DNA from: Micromonospora sp. NBC_01813
GTDB lineage: Bacteria; Actinomycetota; Actinomycetes; Mycobacteriales; Micromonosporaceae
Length of the DNA stretch: 64,000 bases
Assembly: GCF_035917335.1 (NCBI RefSeq)
Contig: NZ_CP109067.1
Location: 3,781,001-3,845,000, forward strand
Direction of reading: 5' to 3'
A model generated the notes under the pieces. That model saw nothing but the letters and a program-made list of their open reading frames with translations. It did not search any database and was not told the origin of the DNA. This document shows positions 43,852 through 54,800 of this stretch, piece after piece. The stretch's first letter is position 1; each line of letters starts with the position of its first letter. Both the position numbers and the translations under genes were made by a program.

Positions 43852-45225
43852 TCAGTGGGCTTTAGTGAGCGCACGGTTGGTAGTCCTGCCTTGCGGTAGG
43901 ACGGTCCCGGTCTGATCCGCTTGAGCGGTGCCGGGTTCACGCTTCACGGCCACCTGCCCGCGTGTGCGGGTCTTCTGGTCGGCTCCACGTGCTGCCACCG
44001 GGCCACTCCCGGCGGTTGCCGCCGCAAGGGCGGCCAGGTTCACAGCGGCGTTGCGGTCACGGTCGATGACCAGACCGCACGCCTCACACCGGTATTCACG
44101 CTCGGACAGGGCCAGCTTGGTTTTCACCGTGCCACAGCCCGAGCAGGTCTTGCTGGACGGGTACCAGCGGTCGGCCACCACAAGCCGGCCGCCGTTCCAT
44201 CCGGTCTTGTACGCCAACTGGCGGCGGATCTCCGCGAATCCGGCGTCGGCGACGTGCCGAGCCAACCGCCGGTTGCGCAGCATGCCGGTGACGTTGAGGT
44301 CTTCCACCACAACGGTGCCGTACGTCGTGGCGAGTCGGGTGGTGAGCTTGTGCAGCCCATCACGGCGCAGATGAGCGACCCGGGCGTGAGCACGACCGAG
44401 CCGGCTCGCGGCCCGTTCCCACCGCTTCGAGGGACGTCGTCCGGTACGCCGGTCCGGGCCCTGCTTGCGCGACAGCGTCCGGCCGAGCGCATGCATCCGT
44501 TGCCGCGCGGCCACGAGGTGGCGCGGGTTGTCGACCAACTCGCCGGTGGACAGCACCGCGAGATGCCGGATACCGACGTCCACACCAACCACCGAGCCGG
44601 GTCGGGCCGGGCTGCGTTCGGCGCGTTCGACCTCGACGGTGAACGACACATGCCACCGTCCGCCATCACGACGCACTGTCGCGGACATGATCCGGGCGGT
44701 GCCGGCTTCAATACGGCGGGCGAGCTTGCGGGCGGACTCGTACAACTTCAACCGGCCCAGCCGGGGTAGCACCACGTGCATCCGGTCCGGTTCGACCCGG
44801 ATCGCCCCGGTGGTGAACCGTACGCTGGGCGTGGTACGGCGGCGGGACTTGAACCGGGGGAAACCCGACGGCCGACCGGCGCGTTTCCCGCTGCGGGAGT
44901 CAGTCCAGTTCTTCAACCCGCGAGCGAGCGCGTCGAGGCCGGTGTTGAACGCCTCCTTCGACACCTCACCCCACCACGGCGCGACTTCGGGCTTCGCGGC
45001 GTTCCATGCCTTCCGAAGACCGGCCAGCGACCAGGACAGTGATGGCGTCAGCAACTCGTCTGGTACGCCGTAGGAGCGTTCGGCGATGCGCTGGTCCATG
45101 ACCGCCTTGACCTTCGCGAGCGCCCAGTTGTGGGCGAGCCGGGCGGCCCCAGCGTGTGCAAGGACGTCGCGTTCCTGGCGCGAGGTGAGGTCGAGGGCGA
45201 ACCGGTACGCCTGGATCGTTTTCAC
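43852..45225 (-). CDS. tnpB: TnpB-like RNA-guided nuclease of IS607 element
   Basis: Encodes 457 aa from GTG 45225, which overlaps the tnpA stop. TnpB proteins are omega-RNA-guided DNA endonucleases related to Cas12. The RuvC acidic residues are intact: Asp216 in VGVDVGIRHLAV, Glu308 in VVVEDLNV and Asp388/390 in VIDRDRNAAVN. The zinc ribbon is complete, with Cys361, Cys364, Cys380 and Cys383. The N-terminal helical region begins YRFALDLTSRQERD. Nothing suggests inactivation, so it is probably functional. The 3' end of the gene and the bases after it should contain the guide RNA. Confidence 0.92.
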   Translation of the reverse strand: MKTIQAYRFALDLTSRQERDVLAHAGAARLAHNWALAKVKAVMDQRIAERSYGVPDELLTPSLSWSLAGLRKAWNAAKPEVAPWWGEVSKEAFNTGLDALARGLKNWTDSRSGKRAGRPSGFPRFKSRRRTTPSVRFTTGAIRVEPDRMHVVLPRLGRLKLYESARKLARRIEAGTARIMSATVRRDGGRWHVSFTVEVERAERSPARPGSVVGVDVGIRHLAVLSTGELVDNPRHLVAARQRMHALGRTLSRKQGPDRRTGRRPSKRWERAASRLGRAHARVAHLRRDGLHKLTTRLATTYGTVVVEDLNVTGMLRNRRLARHVADAGFAEIRRQLAYKTGWNGGRLVVADRWYPSSKTCSGCGTVKTKLALSEREYRCEACGLVIDRDRNAAVNLAALAAATAGSGPVAARGADQKTRTRGQVAVKREPGTAQADQTGTVLPQGRTTNRALTKAH

Positions 45226-45803
45226 GCCGGGCCACTCTCGGTGGCGGCTTCGACCGCCCGGCGGGCACGGTTCGCGCCAGCGCGACGCCCGTACAGGCGG
45301 GCGCACAACGACGTCAGGATCTCCGTCACGTCGCGGACCAGATCATCGTCGACCTCAGCCGGGTCGACCACCAGCAGTCGGCGGCCCTGCGCGGCCAGCG
45401 CCGCCTCAACGTACTCGGCCCCGAACCGGGCGAACCGGTCCCGATGCTCAACCACGATCGTTGCCACCTTCGGGTCGCGCAGCAGCGCGAGGAACTTCTT
45501 GCGGTGCCCGTTCAACGCGGATCCAACCTCGGTCACCACCCGATCGACGCCGAGTTTCTGCCCGGTGGCCCACACGGTGACCCGGGCGACTTGCCGGTCC
45601 AGGTCGGGTTTCTGATCGGCTGAGGACACCCGGGCGTACACCACGGTCTGCCCCGTCTCGGCCGACGTGCCGGTGACCGGCTCACCGACCATGATCAGTC
45701 GACCGATCCGGTAGGTGGGAACAGGCAGCGTCCCGGCTGCGTACTGTCGCCGAGCGGTGATGTACGCGATGCCGGTCGACGCTGCCCACTCCTTGAGGTT
45801 CAC
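45222..45803 (-). CDS. tnpA: IS607-type serine recombinase
   Basis: Encodes 193 aa from GTG 45803. An N-terminal MerR-like helix-turn-helix (NLKEWAASTGIAYITARRQY) precedes the serine resolvase-type catalytic domain with the active Ser in VVYARVSSADQKPDLDRQ and the arginine-containing helix VVEHRDRFARFG. This domain order is specific to IS607-family transposases. It catalyses DNA strand exchange through a phosphoserine link. A leaderless -10 (TATGAT) lies 6 bases upstream. Confidence 0.92.
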   Translation of the reverse strand: MNLKEWAASTGIAYITARRQYAAGTLPVPTYRIGRLIMVGEPVTGTSAETGQTVVYARVSSADQKPDLDRQVARVTVWATGQKLGVDRVVTEVGSALNGHRKKFLALLRDPKVATIVVEHRDRFARFGAEYVEAALAAQGRRLLVVDPAEVDDDLVRDVTEILTSLCARLYGRRAGANRARRAVEAATESGPA

Positions 45804-45805
45804 GC

Positions 45806-45836
45806 GAGCATCATAGCAGTTTCAAGAGCGCCATAG
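45806..45836. repeat. Paired 11-bp direct repeat at the IS607 promoter
   Basis: GAGCATCATAG (45806-45816) and GAGCGCCATAG (45826-45836) match at 9 of 11 positions and start 20 bases apart. The first copy overlaps the tnpA -10. They may be binding sites for the recombinase's helix-turn-helix domain or part of the element end. Confidence 0.5.
45810..45815 (-). promoter_or_regulatory. Leaderless -10 element of tnpA
   Basis: Minus-strand TATGAT ends 6 bases before GTG 45803. Confidence 0.55.
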
Positions 45837-45862
45837 ATGCCCGGAGCGCCAACAGTCAGCTA

Positions 45863-45869
45863 CCCTCCT
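45863..45869 (-). promoter_or_regulatory. Orphan Shine-Dalgarno at the toxin stop codon
   Basis: The minus strand reads TAGGAGGGTAGC across the toxin stop codon, so a near-perfect AGGAGGG overlaps it. No credible gene start follows at 5-12 bases. It would suit a downstream gene translated directly after the toxin, as an immunity gene usually is. Confidence 0.5.
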
Positions 45870-48800
45870 AGCGTTGTAGCGCATCGGTGAGTATCTGACC
45901 GGCGTCTTTGCCGTAGAAGACGACCTGGTTGCCGGACCACACCGGGGCAGCCCCGCGGCCGAACCCGTCGACGTTCATCAGCATCGGTCCTTCGACCATC
46001 TGGTACCGGCCGAGCGGATTGCCCCGGGCACCGGTGCGGTAGTGCCGCACAGTGCCGGCCAGGTCCGGACTGTTCTCGGTGAACTTCTTCGTGGGCAGCG
46101 CGTCGAGTTTCGCTGTCGGCACCTTGAAGTGGAGAACAGCTCCGTCGCCCTTGAACCGGGGATTGTTGGCCCATTTCTGGGCCTGCTGCTTCGAACGGGT
46201 GGTGTAGAAACCTTTGCCGAAATCCATCTTCGACCGGTTCGAGAAGTTCGGATCCACTCCGCTTCGCCGGATGTTCGCCGCCGCCTCCCGGCTGGTCCCG
46301 TGGTAGAGATCGGTCATGTCGCAGTTGTGCACCAGGACCGGCTGGTCCCCGGCCACCACATAGTAGGTGTGGACGCCGGCGACGGTGAGGTCGTTCATCC
46401 ACTTCAGGCCGGTCCACACCCGGACCGCCGCGACCCGCTGGGTGGTCTCGCCGTCCGGGCTGCGCAGCAGGTCACCGGGACGCAGGTCGGCGGCGTCGGT
46501 CCACCGGCCGGTGTCGGCGTTCCAGAACGGGTGGTGCGCGGTCGTCTCGATGACCGTGCTCTCACCGCTGTCCGTGTCGGTGACCGTGACGTCGGTCAAC
46601 TCCCGGTCGGCGTGGCCGTGCAGCACCCGTACCGGCCGGGCGGTGGTCTGCCCGGTGGCCGGGTCGGTGGCCAGCACCTCGTCGTCGAGTTCGACCTCGG
46701 CGATCGGCTTGGTGGTGCCGTCGGCCATCTGCACCCGTGTGTCCGGGGCGAAGCTGTGCCGCACACAGCTGGCGGCCGCACCGGCGAGATCGTCGACCCG
46801 GCCGCCGCCGGCACGGGCGGCGTCGTCGGCGTAGTCGGCCGCCTCCCGGGTGGCCCGGCTGGTGCCGCGCGACACCGCCCGGGACACGTCGTCGACCTTG
46901 CGCCCGACCGCCTTGCCGGCCGACGCGACGGCCCTGCCGGCCGACGCCGCCGCCTTGCCGACGCCGGTGCCGGCGACCTTCTTCGCCCCGGCGGACCCGG
47001 CCTTGCTCAGCGCCTTGCCCGCCGCCGGGCCCATCATCGGCAGTGCCGCGCCCAGACCACCGACGACACCACCCAGTACGGCGCTGCGCAGCAGCTCGAC
47101 GCCGGTCTGGCCCTGCATGGCACCGGTGACCAGGGCACCGGTCACGCCGGAAGCCACCCCGCAGGCGACCGCGCCGACCCCGGTCCAGCCGATCGCGACC
47201 ATGCAGGCGGCTTCGACGACGAAGCCGACGAGTGCGCCGACGATGTCGGCCTTGTGTTCGACGATCCAGTCCCTGGCCGTCCGGGCCCACTGGCCGACCT
47301 GGTCGACGGCCCCTCTGACCGCCTCGGCCATCTTCTGGTAGGCCTGCGACACGGCCTGCTTGACGTCGTTGAACTTCTCGACGATCTGTTCGCGGGCCGC
47401 CTGCGCCCACTCGGAGACCTGCTCCCACGCCTGCTGCACTCCGGCCTTGACCGTGTTCCAGGCCTTCTGCACGCCGGAGGAGATCTTCTTCCAGGCGTTG
47501 CGCAGCCGCTTGCCGAAGTGACCGGTCGGGTCGGTGACGGTCAGCGAGTTGCCGTCGCCGTACTGGTAGCGGTTGGCCCGGATCGAATCGGGCACCCCGC
47601 TGACGGTGACACTGTCGCGGCTGTCGAACTGGCCGACGGCCGGGTCGTACCAGCGGGCGTGCATGTTGACCCGACCCGACCGTGGATCCGTCCACTCCGA
47701 CTGGTAGCCGAGGTTGCCCTCCATCGTGCTGGTGGCGGTCACCTCGCCCAGCGGTGAGTAGGTCCGGTTACCGGTCAGCGATGTGCCGGCGGTGTTGAAC
47801 TGCGCGACGATGTCGTCGTGCAGGTCGGTCCAGACCATCCGACTGGTGCTGCCCGTCCGGACCGCGACGGCGCCACCGTCCGGATCCCGCAGGTACGTGG
47901 CGGCGCCGTCCTTGGCGAGATCGTTGCCGAGGCCGGTGTACCGGAAGTCGCTGCGCAGCGCCCGGCCCAACGCGTCGTAGGTGTACTCCCGGGCGTTGCC
48001 GCCGCCGGTCGGCTGCTGGCTGACGATCTGGTCGAAAGCGTCGGCGACCCCGGTCGCGGTGGTGCTCCCGGTGACGGTCTGCCGACGGGTTCCCCGGGCG
48101 GTGTACCGGTAGCTGGTGCCGGTGCTGTCGGAGACGAGCCGGTTGCGGGCGTCGTGCACGTAGTCGACGTCGCCGACCCCGGTCCGGTTGCCGGCCGCGT
48201 CGTACCGGTAGCCGACCGTGGTGTTGCCATTGTTCCAGGAGGTGAGCCGGTCGGCCAGGTCGTAGGTGTACGTGTTGCTGACCGTCGTCGAGCCACGGGT
48301 GACGGTCTTACTGGTCTCGTTGCCGTTGGCGTCCCAGCCGTAGGTGATCGTCCCGAGGATCTGCCCGTTGGCCCGGACCAACCGGTCACTGGTCAGTCGG
48401 TGCAGGTCGTCGTAGGCGAACACCCGCCGGTTGTTGGTGCCGCCGTAGGACATCGACGACACCGCCGACATCTCGTCGTAGGCGTAACCGACCGACACCC
48501 CGGCGGTGCTGTTGCTCAGCGACGCGAGCCGGCCGGCACCGTCGTATCCGTACTGGGTCAGCCCGGCCTCGTCGTCGCGCGAGGCCATCGAGCCGTCCGG
48601 GGTGTAGGTGAACGCCGCGTCGCCGGACGGGCCGGTCACCGACAGCGGCAAACCCCGGTCGTCGTAGGCGACCCGGTTGGTGCCGCCGGACCCGGAGAAC
48701 TCCACCAGCCGACCGGCCGCGTCGTAGCCGTACGTCCGGTCCTGGGTCGTGGCCTCGGCACCGGCGCCGGACTGGCGGACCAGCCGACCGGCGTCGTCGT

Positions 48801-51800
48801 AGACCAGGGTGCGGGTCACCCCGCCCGGCGCGCGCTGCGACACCGGCTGCCCGGCCACGTCGTACCCGGTGGTGTAGGTGCGGTCCGCCGCGTTCGGGTA
48901 GGCGGCCGTTGACGGTTCGATCACCGACTGCGGCAACCCCCAGACGTTGTACGTGGTCCGGAACGCCTGCCCACGCCCGTCGGTGAACCGGGTCGGGTTG
49001 CCGGCCAGGTCGTAGCCGTACGACGACTCGATCGTGGTCGTCGCGTTCACCGGCTCGGACTGGGTGCGCAGCAGGCCGGTCGCGTCGTAGCCGAACCGGG
49101 TCGTGGTGCCCCGCGCGTCCGTCGCCGACACCGCGTTGCCGGCGGCGTCGTACGTCCAGGCCGAGGTGGCCAGGGCGGTCCCACCGGCCGCCCGATACGC
49201 CGCCGTCGCGGTCGGCTGGGACAGCGGGTCGTACGCCGTGACGCTGTAGGTGCCGTCCGGGTTGGTCTCCCGCACCGGCCGGCCCAGTGCGTCGTACCCC
49301 ACGCTGCTGGTCTGCCCGGCGCCGTCGACCACACTGGTCAGCTCACCGACGGCGTTGTAGCCGTACCCGGCGGTCACCCCGGCCGGGGTGGTCACCGCCG
49401 ACAGCCGGCCGGCGGAGTCGTAGGCCATCGTGGTGGTGTGCGTCTGACCGGTCTGGCGGACCGCCTCGCTGACGCTGGTGGTCCGGCCCAGCAGGTCGTA
49501 GCTGCTGCCGGTCACCGCCCCGGTGGGGTCGGTCACCGCCAGCAGGTTGCCCGCCAGGTCGTAGCGGGCGGTCGTGGCGGCGTCGTCCGGCGCCACCTGC
49601 GTCACCGCCCGGCCCAGCTGGTCGTAGGTGAACTCGGTGACCCGGCCCAGCGGGTCGGTCTGCGACACGACCTGGCCGAGGCTGTCGTACGCCGCCGTGG
49701 CGACCGGGGTGACCGGCGTCGAACCGCCCGGCGGGGTGTACGCGGGCAGCCGGGTCTCGTACGGCCGGCCGGCCCGGTCGTAGGCATACCGGGTCACGTT
49801 GCCGTTCGGGTCGGACTCCGCGGCGACCTCGCCGAACGCGTTGTAGCCGATCCGCTCCACCGGTCGGGCCGTGACCACCGGTGCGTCGAGTTCCCCGGTC
49901 TCCGCCTGCACCTGCGGGCCGGTCGTCACCGCCGGCCGGTCGGCCTCGTCGTAGGCCACGTTCGTGGTGTTGCCCAACGGGTCCAGCACCGCTGTGGCCA
50001 GACCACCGTTGTCGAGCACGTGGCTGGTGCGCGAGATCCCGGCGTCGGGGGCCGGTACAGTGCCGGCGACCACCCGGGCGGCCCAGCCGGCGTCCGCCGA
50101 CACGCCCTGGTACAGCTGCAGGTCGGAGATGGCGCCGTCGAAACCGGAGCCGATCCGCAACCCGTCCATCGCCGTGCTGTGGTAGCGGGCACCGGCGCTT
50201 TCGCCGACCTTGTCACCGTCGATGAACATCGTGAACTTGTCGGCCTGCGGGTCGACGCCGACGGCCAGGTGCTGCCACTGCTCCTCCCCCACGGTGCCTT
50301 CCCCGAAGGGACAATTGCACCGGGTGATGGAGGCGATCTGCTGCCCGTTCGTGGACACCCGCCATCCGTCGATGGTGTGGTCGAACCGGAGCTGGAAGGC
50401 GAATTCGCGGTAGGTCGAGGAGGCACCCACTCGCGCGGCACCGGGCATGGTCAGCACCGGGCCGGACTTTCCGGCATTGTCGACCCGCACCCAGGCGGCC
50501 ACGGTGTACGGCCGGTTGGTGTCCACCGCCGGCGCGGCCGTGGTGATCTGCGACGACGACGCACCGGTGAACACCGCGACCCGCCCCCGCTGGGCGTCGT
50601 TCTCCCAGGTCACGCCGGTGGCCGTGCCGGGGCTGTTGCCGGCCGAGTCGGCGGCCGTCGTGCCGCTGGTCTCGTCCAGCCGCCAGCGGGCCACCGGCGT
50701 CGTCGTCCGGTCCGTCGACCGGTACCGGGTCTGCGAGACCTCCCGGCCGAGGATGTCGTACGCGTGGTCGGTGACGGCCAGCGTCGCTCCGGAGCCGTCC
50801 CGGGCGACGCTGGACAGCACCTGGTCACCCGGCGACAGCGTGGTATCGGTGACCCGGTGCAGCCCGTCGGGGTCGAGCACGCTGCGGATCTGCCGGCCCG
50901 CCGCGTCGTAGGCGTACGTCGTGACGGTCTGCCCGTTGTCGGTCCGCTGCTCGACCAGGTTCCCGGCCGCGTCGTAGCTGTTGGACTCCAGCAGGAACGA
51001 ACTGTCCCCGTCGGAGCGGGTCACCGTCGCGGTCCGCCCGTCGTCGGTGTACGTGTACGCCGTGACGTGCCCCATCGCGTCGGTGGTCGACGCCAGCCGG
51101 CCCGCCGGGTCGTAGGTGTTCGACTCCACCACAAGGTCCACCGGGCCGGTCGGGTCGTTCGGGTCCCCGGTGTAGCCCTTCAGCGTGCGCGACAGCAGGT
51201 TGCCGTTGACGTCCACCTGGTAGGCGTTGACCGTCCCGTCCGGGTCGGTCTGCTCCACCACGTGCCCGTACACGTCGTAGCGGTAGCCGGTGGTGTCGCC
51301 CATCGGGTCGACGGCCTGCGACCGGCGGCCGTGGCCGTCGTAGGACCATTCGCTGACCCGGGTCACGTCCCCACCGGTGGCGTCGCTGACCGTCTGCCGG
51401 GTCAGCAACCCGTCCGGGCTGTACGCGTGCTGCGTCACCGCCGTGTGCACCGCGCCGGTCACCCGGTTCGTCACCGCCGGATCGGTGCGGGTCGCCACCC
51501 GCCCCATCGCGTCGTACGTGTACGTGGTGGTCCGCCCCTGCGGGAACGACGACGTCACCACCGTCTCGGTCAGTTCCCGACCCAACCGGTCGTACGTGTA
51601 GCTGGTGGTCGCGCCCACCGGGTCGAGCACCGTCGCCACGTCCCCGGCCGAGGTGTACGTGAGCAGCTGCAAGCCCTTCGACGGGTCCAGCACCTCTGCG
51701 GGCAGCCCGGTCGCGCCGTTGGTGTAGCGGATCTCGGTACTCCGGCCGACCGGGTCCACCGTGCTGGCCAGGTTCCCGGCGTAGTTGTCGTAGAAGTACA

Positions 51801-54800
51801 GCGTCCGGTAGGTGTCGTCCTGCGCGCTGGACGAGCCGGGCCCGCGTACCGCCGTCAGCCGGTCGCTCTTCGGGTGCGTAGGGTCGCTGCTGTAGAAGGT
51901 GTAGGTGTAGTAGCTGCTGGCGCACTTCTGCGCGGTCTGGTCCTGGCAGGTCACCTCCTGGATGGTGTTGCCGCGTTCGTCCTGCACCGACCGGGTCACG
52001 ATCCCGTTCGGGTCGTACTCCAGGCTGGTGAACCCGCCGGTGTCGTACCCGTACAGGGTGGTCCGGCCCAGCGCGTCGGTCTGCGACACCTTCCGCCCGG
52101 ACACCAGGTCGTAGGAGTAGGACACCTGATGCCCGCCCGGGTCGGTCACCGACACGATCGTCACCGGGTTGGCCACTGTCGTGGTCTGCGTGTCCTGCGC
52201 CGCCGAGTCGACCTGCGTCGCGCCCGGCGGCAGGGTGTCCGCCGGCAACTGGCCGGCCGCCGTCTCCGACAGCCCGGGAGCCTCGGTACCGCCGCCGGTC
52301 GCGGCGGTGACCACCAGCGGCACCGTCTGCCCGACCGACCGGTGGTGCAACGTCACCTCGTCCGTGCTCAACGCCCGGTCGTAGAACGCCACCTCCGCCA
52401 ACGACCCCGCGTAGTACGCCGTCGCCTCGGCGGCCAGCCCCGACCAGCCGTTGCCGGTGTACCCGGCGCCCAGGTAGCCCTGCCCCTGCGGGCCGGTCGC
52501 CGGCAACGCCCCGGTGCTCGACTGCACCGGCACCCCGTCGAGGTACAGCACCTGCGTCGTGGCGTCGGCGGCGTTGGTCGTGGTCAGTACGGCGTGGTGC
52601 CACTTGCCGTCGTTGACCGGCGACGGCGACGTCAGCGCCAACGCCCACCGCTGGTTGGCCTGGGTGGTGGCGCAGCTGCGGATGGCCAGCTGGGTGCCGT
52701 TCGTGGTGGACGATCCCGGCACCTCCAGGCAGCGGCCCGACCCGGTGTTGCGCCAGCCGCCCTGGTGCGGCGTCCACCTCTGGTTGGTGCTGGTCGAACA
52801 GGTCTGTGCCTGGACCAGCGTTCCGTTGCCGGTGGCCTGACCGGTCAGGCCCAGACACTTGTCACCGCGCCGCAGCTGCTGACTGCTGCCGACGTACCGC
52901 CAGCTCTGGGTGGAGGTGGCGGCGCAGGTGCCGACCTGCACCTTGGTGCCGTCGGCCGCCAGCTCCGCGCACTTGTCGGCGAGCCCCGACGTCAGCGGCC
53001 CGGTCGGCTCGGTCGACGGGGCCAGGCCGCGCAGCCGCCCGTCGGCGTCGATCCACAGCACCGGCGATCCCGCCGACGGCGTACCACCCACCGCCGCGTC
53101 CTGCGTCCCCAGCAGCACCCCGGCGGTCGCGGTGGTCTTGAACCACAGCTCCTGCGACTTCGGGCCGGTCGGCGCGGCCCGGCCACCCGGCACCGACACC
53201 AGCGACGACGTGCCGTCGAACGACACCGCCTGGCCGTCGGCGAACGGCCCCGCAGCGCCCAGCGTCACCGCGCTGAACGTCGCGGTCTCCTGCCATGTCT
53301 CGTTGACGGCGTCGACACCGGCGGCGTCGCGCAGCCGCCAGTAGTCGGTCGGGGCCGAACCCAGCACGGCCGCCGCGTACAGGGCGCTGGTGCCGGCCAC
53401 CCGTGGCGTGCCCATCGTCCAGGTCCCGCCGTTGCCGTCGGTCAGCGTCGCCAGTTTGCCGGTCACCGGGTCGGTCGACAGCGACGCCAGGGTCCGCCCT
53501 TCGGCGCTGGTCACCGTGGACAGCTGCCAGCTCTGGGCGCGCGCCGTACCGTTGATCTCGGTGACGTCGCCAGCGGTCAACGTCCGGTGGAAGAACGCCA
53601 CGTCGGCGATCTGGCCGGTGAAGAAGTTCGCGTGCCCGGTGTGGTTGGCGGAGCCCTGGTGCGGCTGGTCAGGCCAGCTGCCGCCGACGAACCCGGCACC
53701 CACGTACTCGTACGCCGACCCGCCGATGTCGAACATCTCGATCAGGCCGTCCCGGGACGCCTGCCGGGTCCCGTCCAGGTACAGGGCCTGGCTGGTGCCC
53801 GCCCCGGCCAGCACCACGTGATGCCACTGGCCGTCGTCGACCCGGCCGGTCGACTGCATGGTGCCGGCGGCGTTGCCGTCGTAGAACTTCGCGTGCAGCT
53901 TCCCGCTCGTCCCGACATAGATCGCCGGCGTGTAGTTTCGCGACGTCGTGCCGCCCGAGATCGGGTCGTGCTGGTAGGAGAACAGCACCCCGGCTCGCGA
54001 CGTCGCAGCGGTGCGGAACCACAGGCTGACCGACTGGTATGCGCTGTCGTTGACCAGCCCGCTGGGCAGCCGCACCCGCGACGAGGTGCCGTTGAACGCG
54101 GTCGACGTCGACGTCGAGCCCGGCCACACCGTCGGCGTCGCGCCCGGCGTCGTGCCCTCGTAGAACGCCACGTCGGTGCCGCCGCGTTCCAGCATGTCAC
54201 TGACGGCCCAGGTGGATCCGGCGGGTTCGTTCAGCCGCCAGTACGACGACGGCGCGTGGTTGCGCACCGCGTTCGCCCCCTGGTTGGCGGCGTTGCCCCA
54301 GCCGTACGTGGTGCACGCCGACGTCGGCGTACACGCCTGCGTCAGTCGGTCGTGACTGCCGTAGGTGTACTGCCACACGTAGCCGCTGCCGCCGGTGGTC
54401 GGCGCGTCCGTGGTCACCCGGGTCACGTGCGACCCGGTCGACGGGCTCGCGGTGGCCGCCCAGGTCAGCGTCAGCGACCGGCCCGAGGCGTTGGTCAGCG
54501 TCGACACCAGCCCGCTGCTGTTGTAGGTCGCCGTCAGGGTCCGGCCGTTGGCGTCGGTCACCGCCGTGAGCCGGAAGACCCCGCCACCGACGGACCGACC
54601 GAACACGTACGTCGTGCCGTGTTTGACGGTCAGCCGGTACCCGGTGACCGACGTACCCGACCGCACCTCGGTCAGCACCTCGTAGCGCCCCGGCGGCGGC
54701 ACGAACGATCCGTCCGAGGTGGGGCCGAACGCGGCCTGCGACCCGTCCGGGTACGTCACCTCGGCGCTTTGCACCGCCGCGGTCGTGCTGGTCCGGCCGG

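Larger units (their letters stand above)
43836..45865 (-). mobile_element. IS607-type insertion sequence (tnpA-tnpB)
   Basis: A serine recombinase and a TnpB protein encoded as a coupled pair (GTGA overlap) define an IS607-family element. These elements lack terminal inverted repeats and usually insert at GG, so the ends given are approximate. The left limit must lie between the tnpB stop (43852) and the 101-aa gene start (43833). The right limit lies between the tnpA start (45803) and the toxin stop (45868). The element separates the RHS toxin gene from the candidate immunity gene. Confidence 0.8.

Noticed and set aside
43852-45803. CRISPR-associated Cas12 locus
   Set aside because: The nuclease is TnpB-sized with an IS607 serine recombinase partner, and no repeat-spacer array is present.
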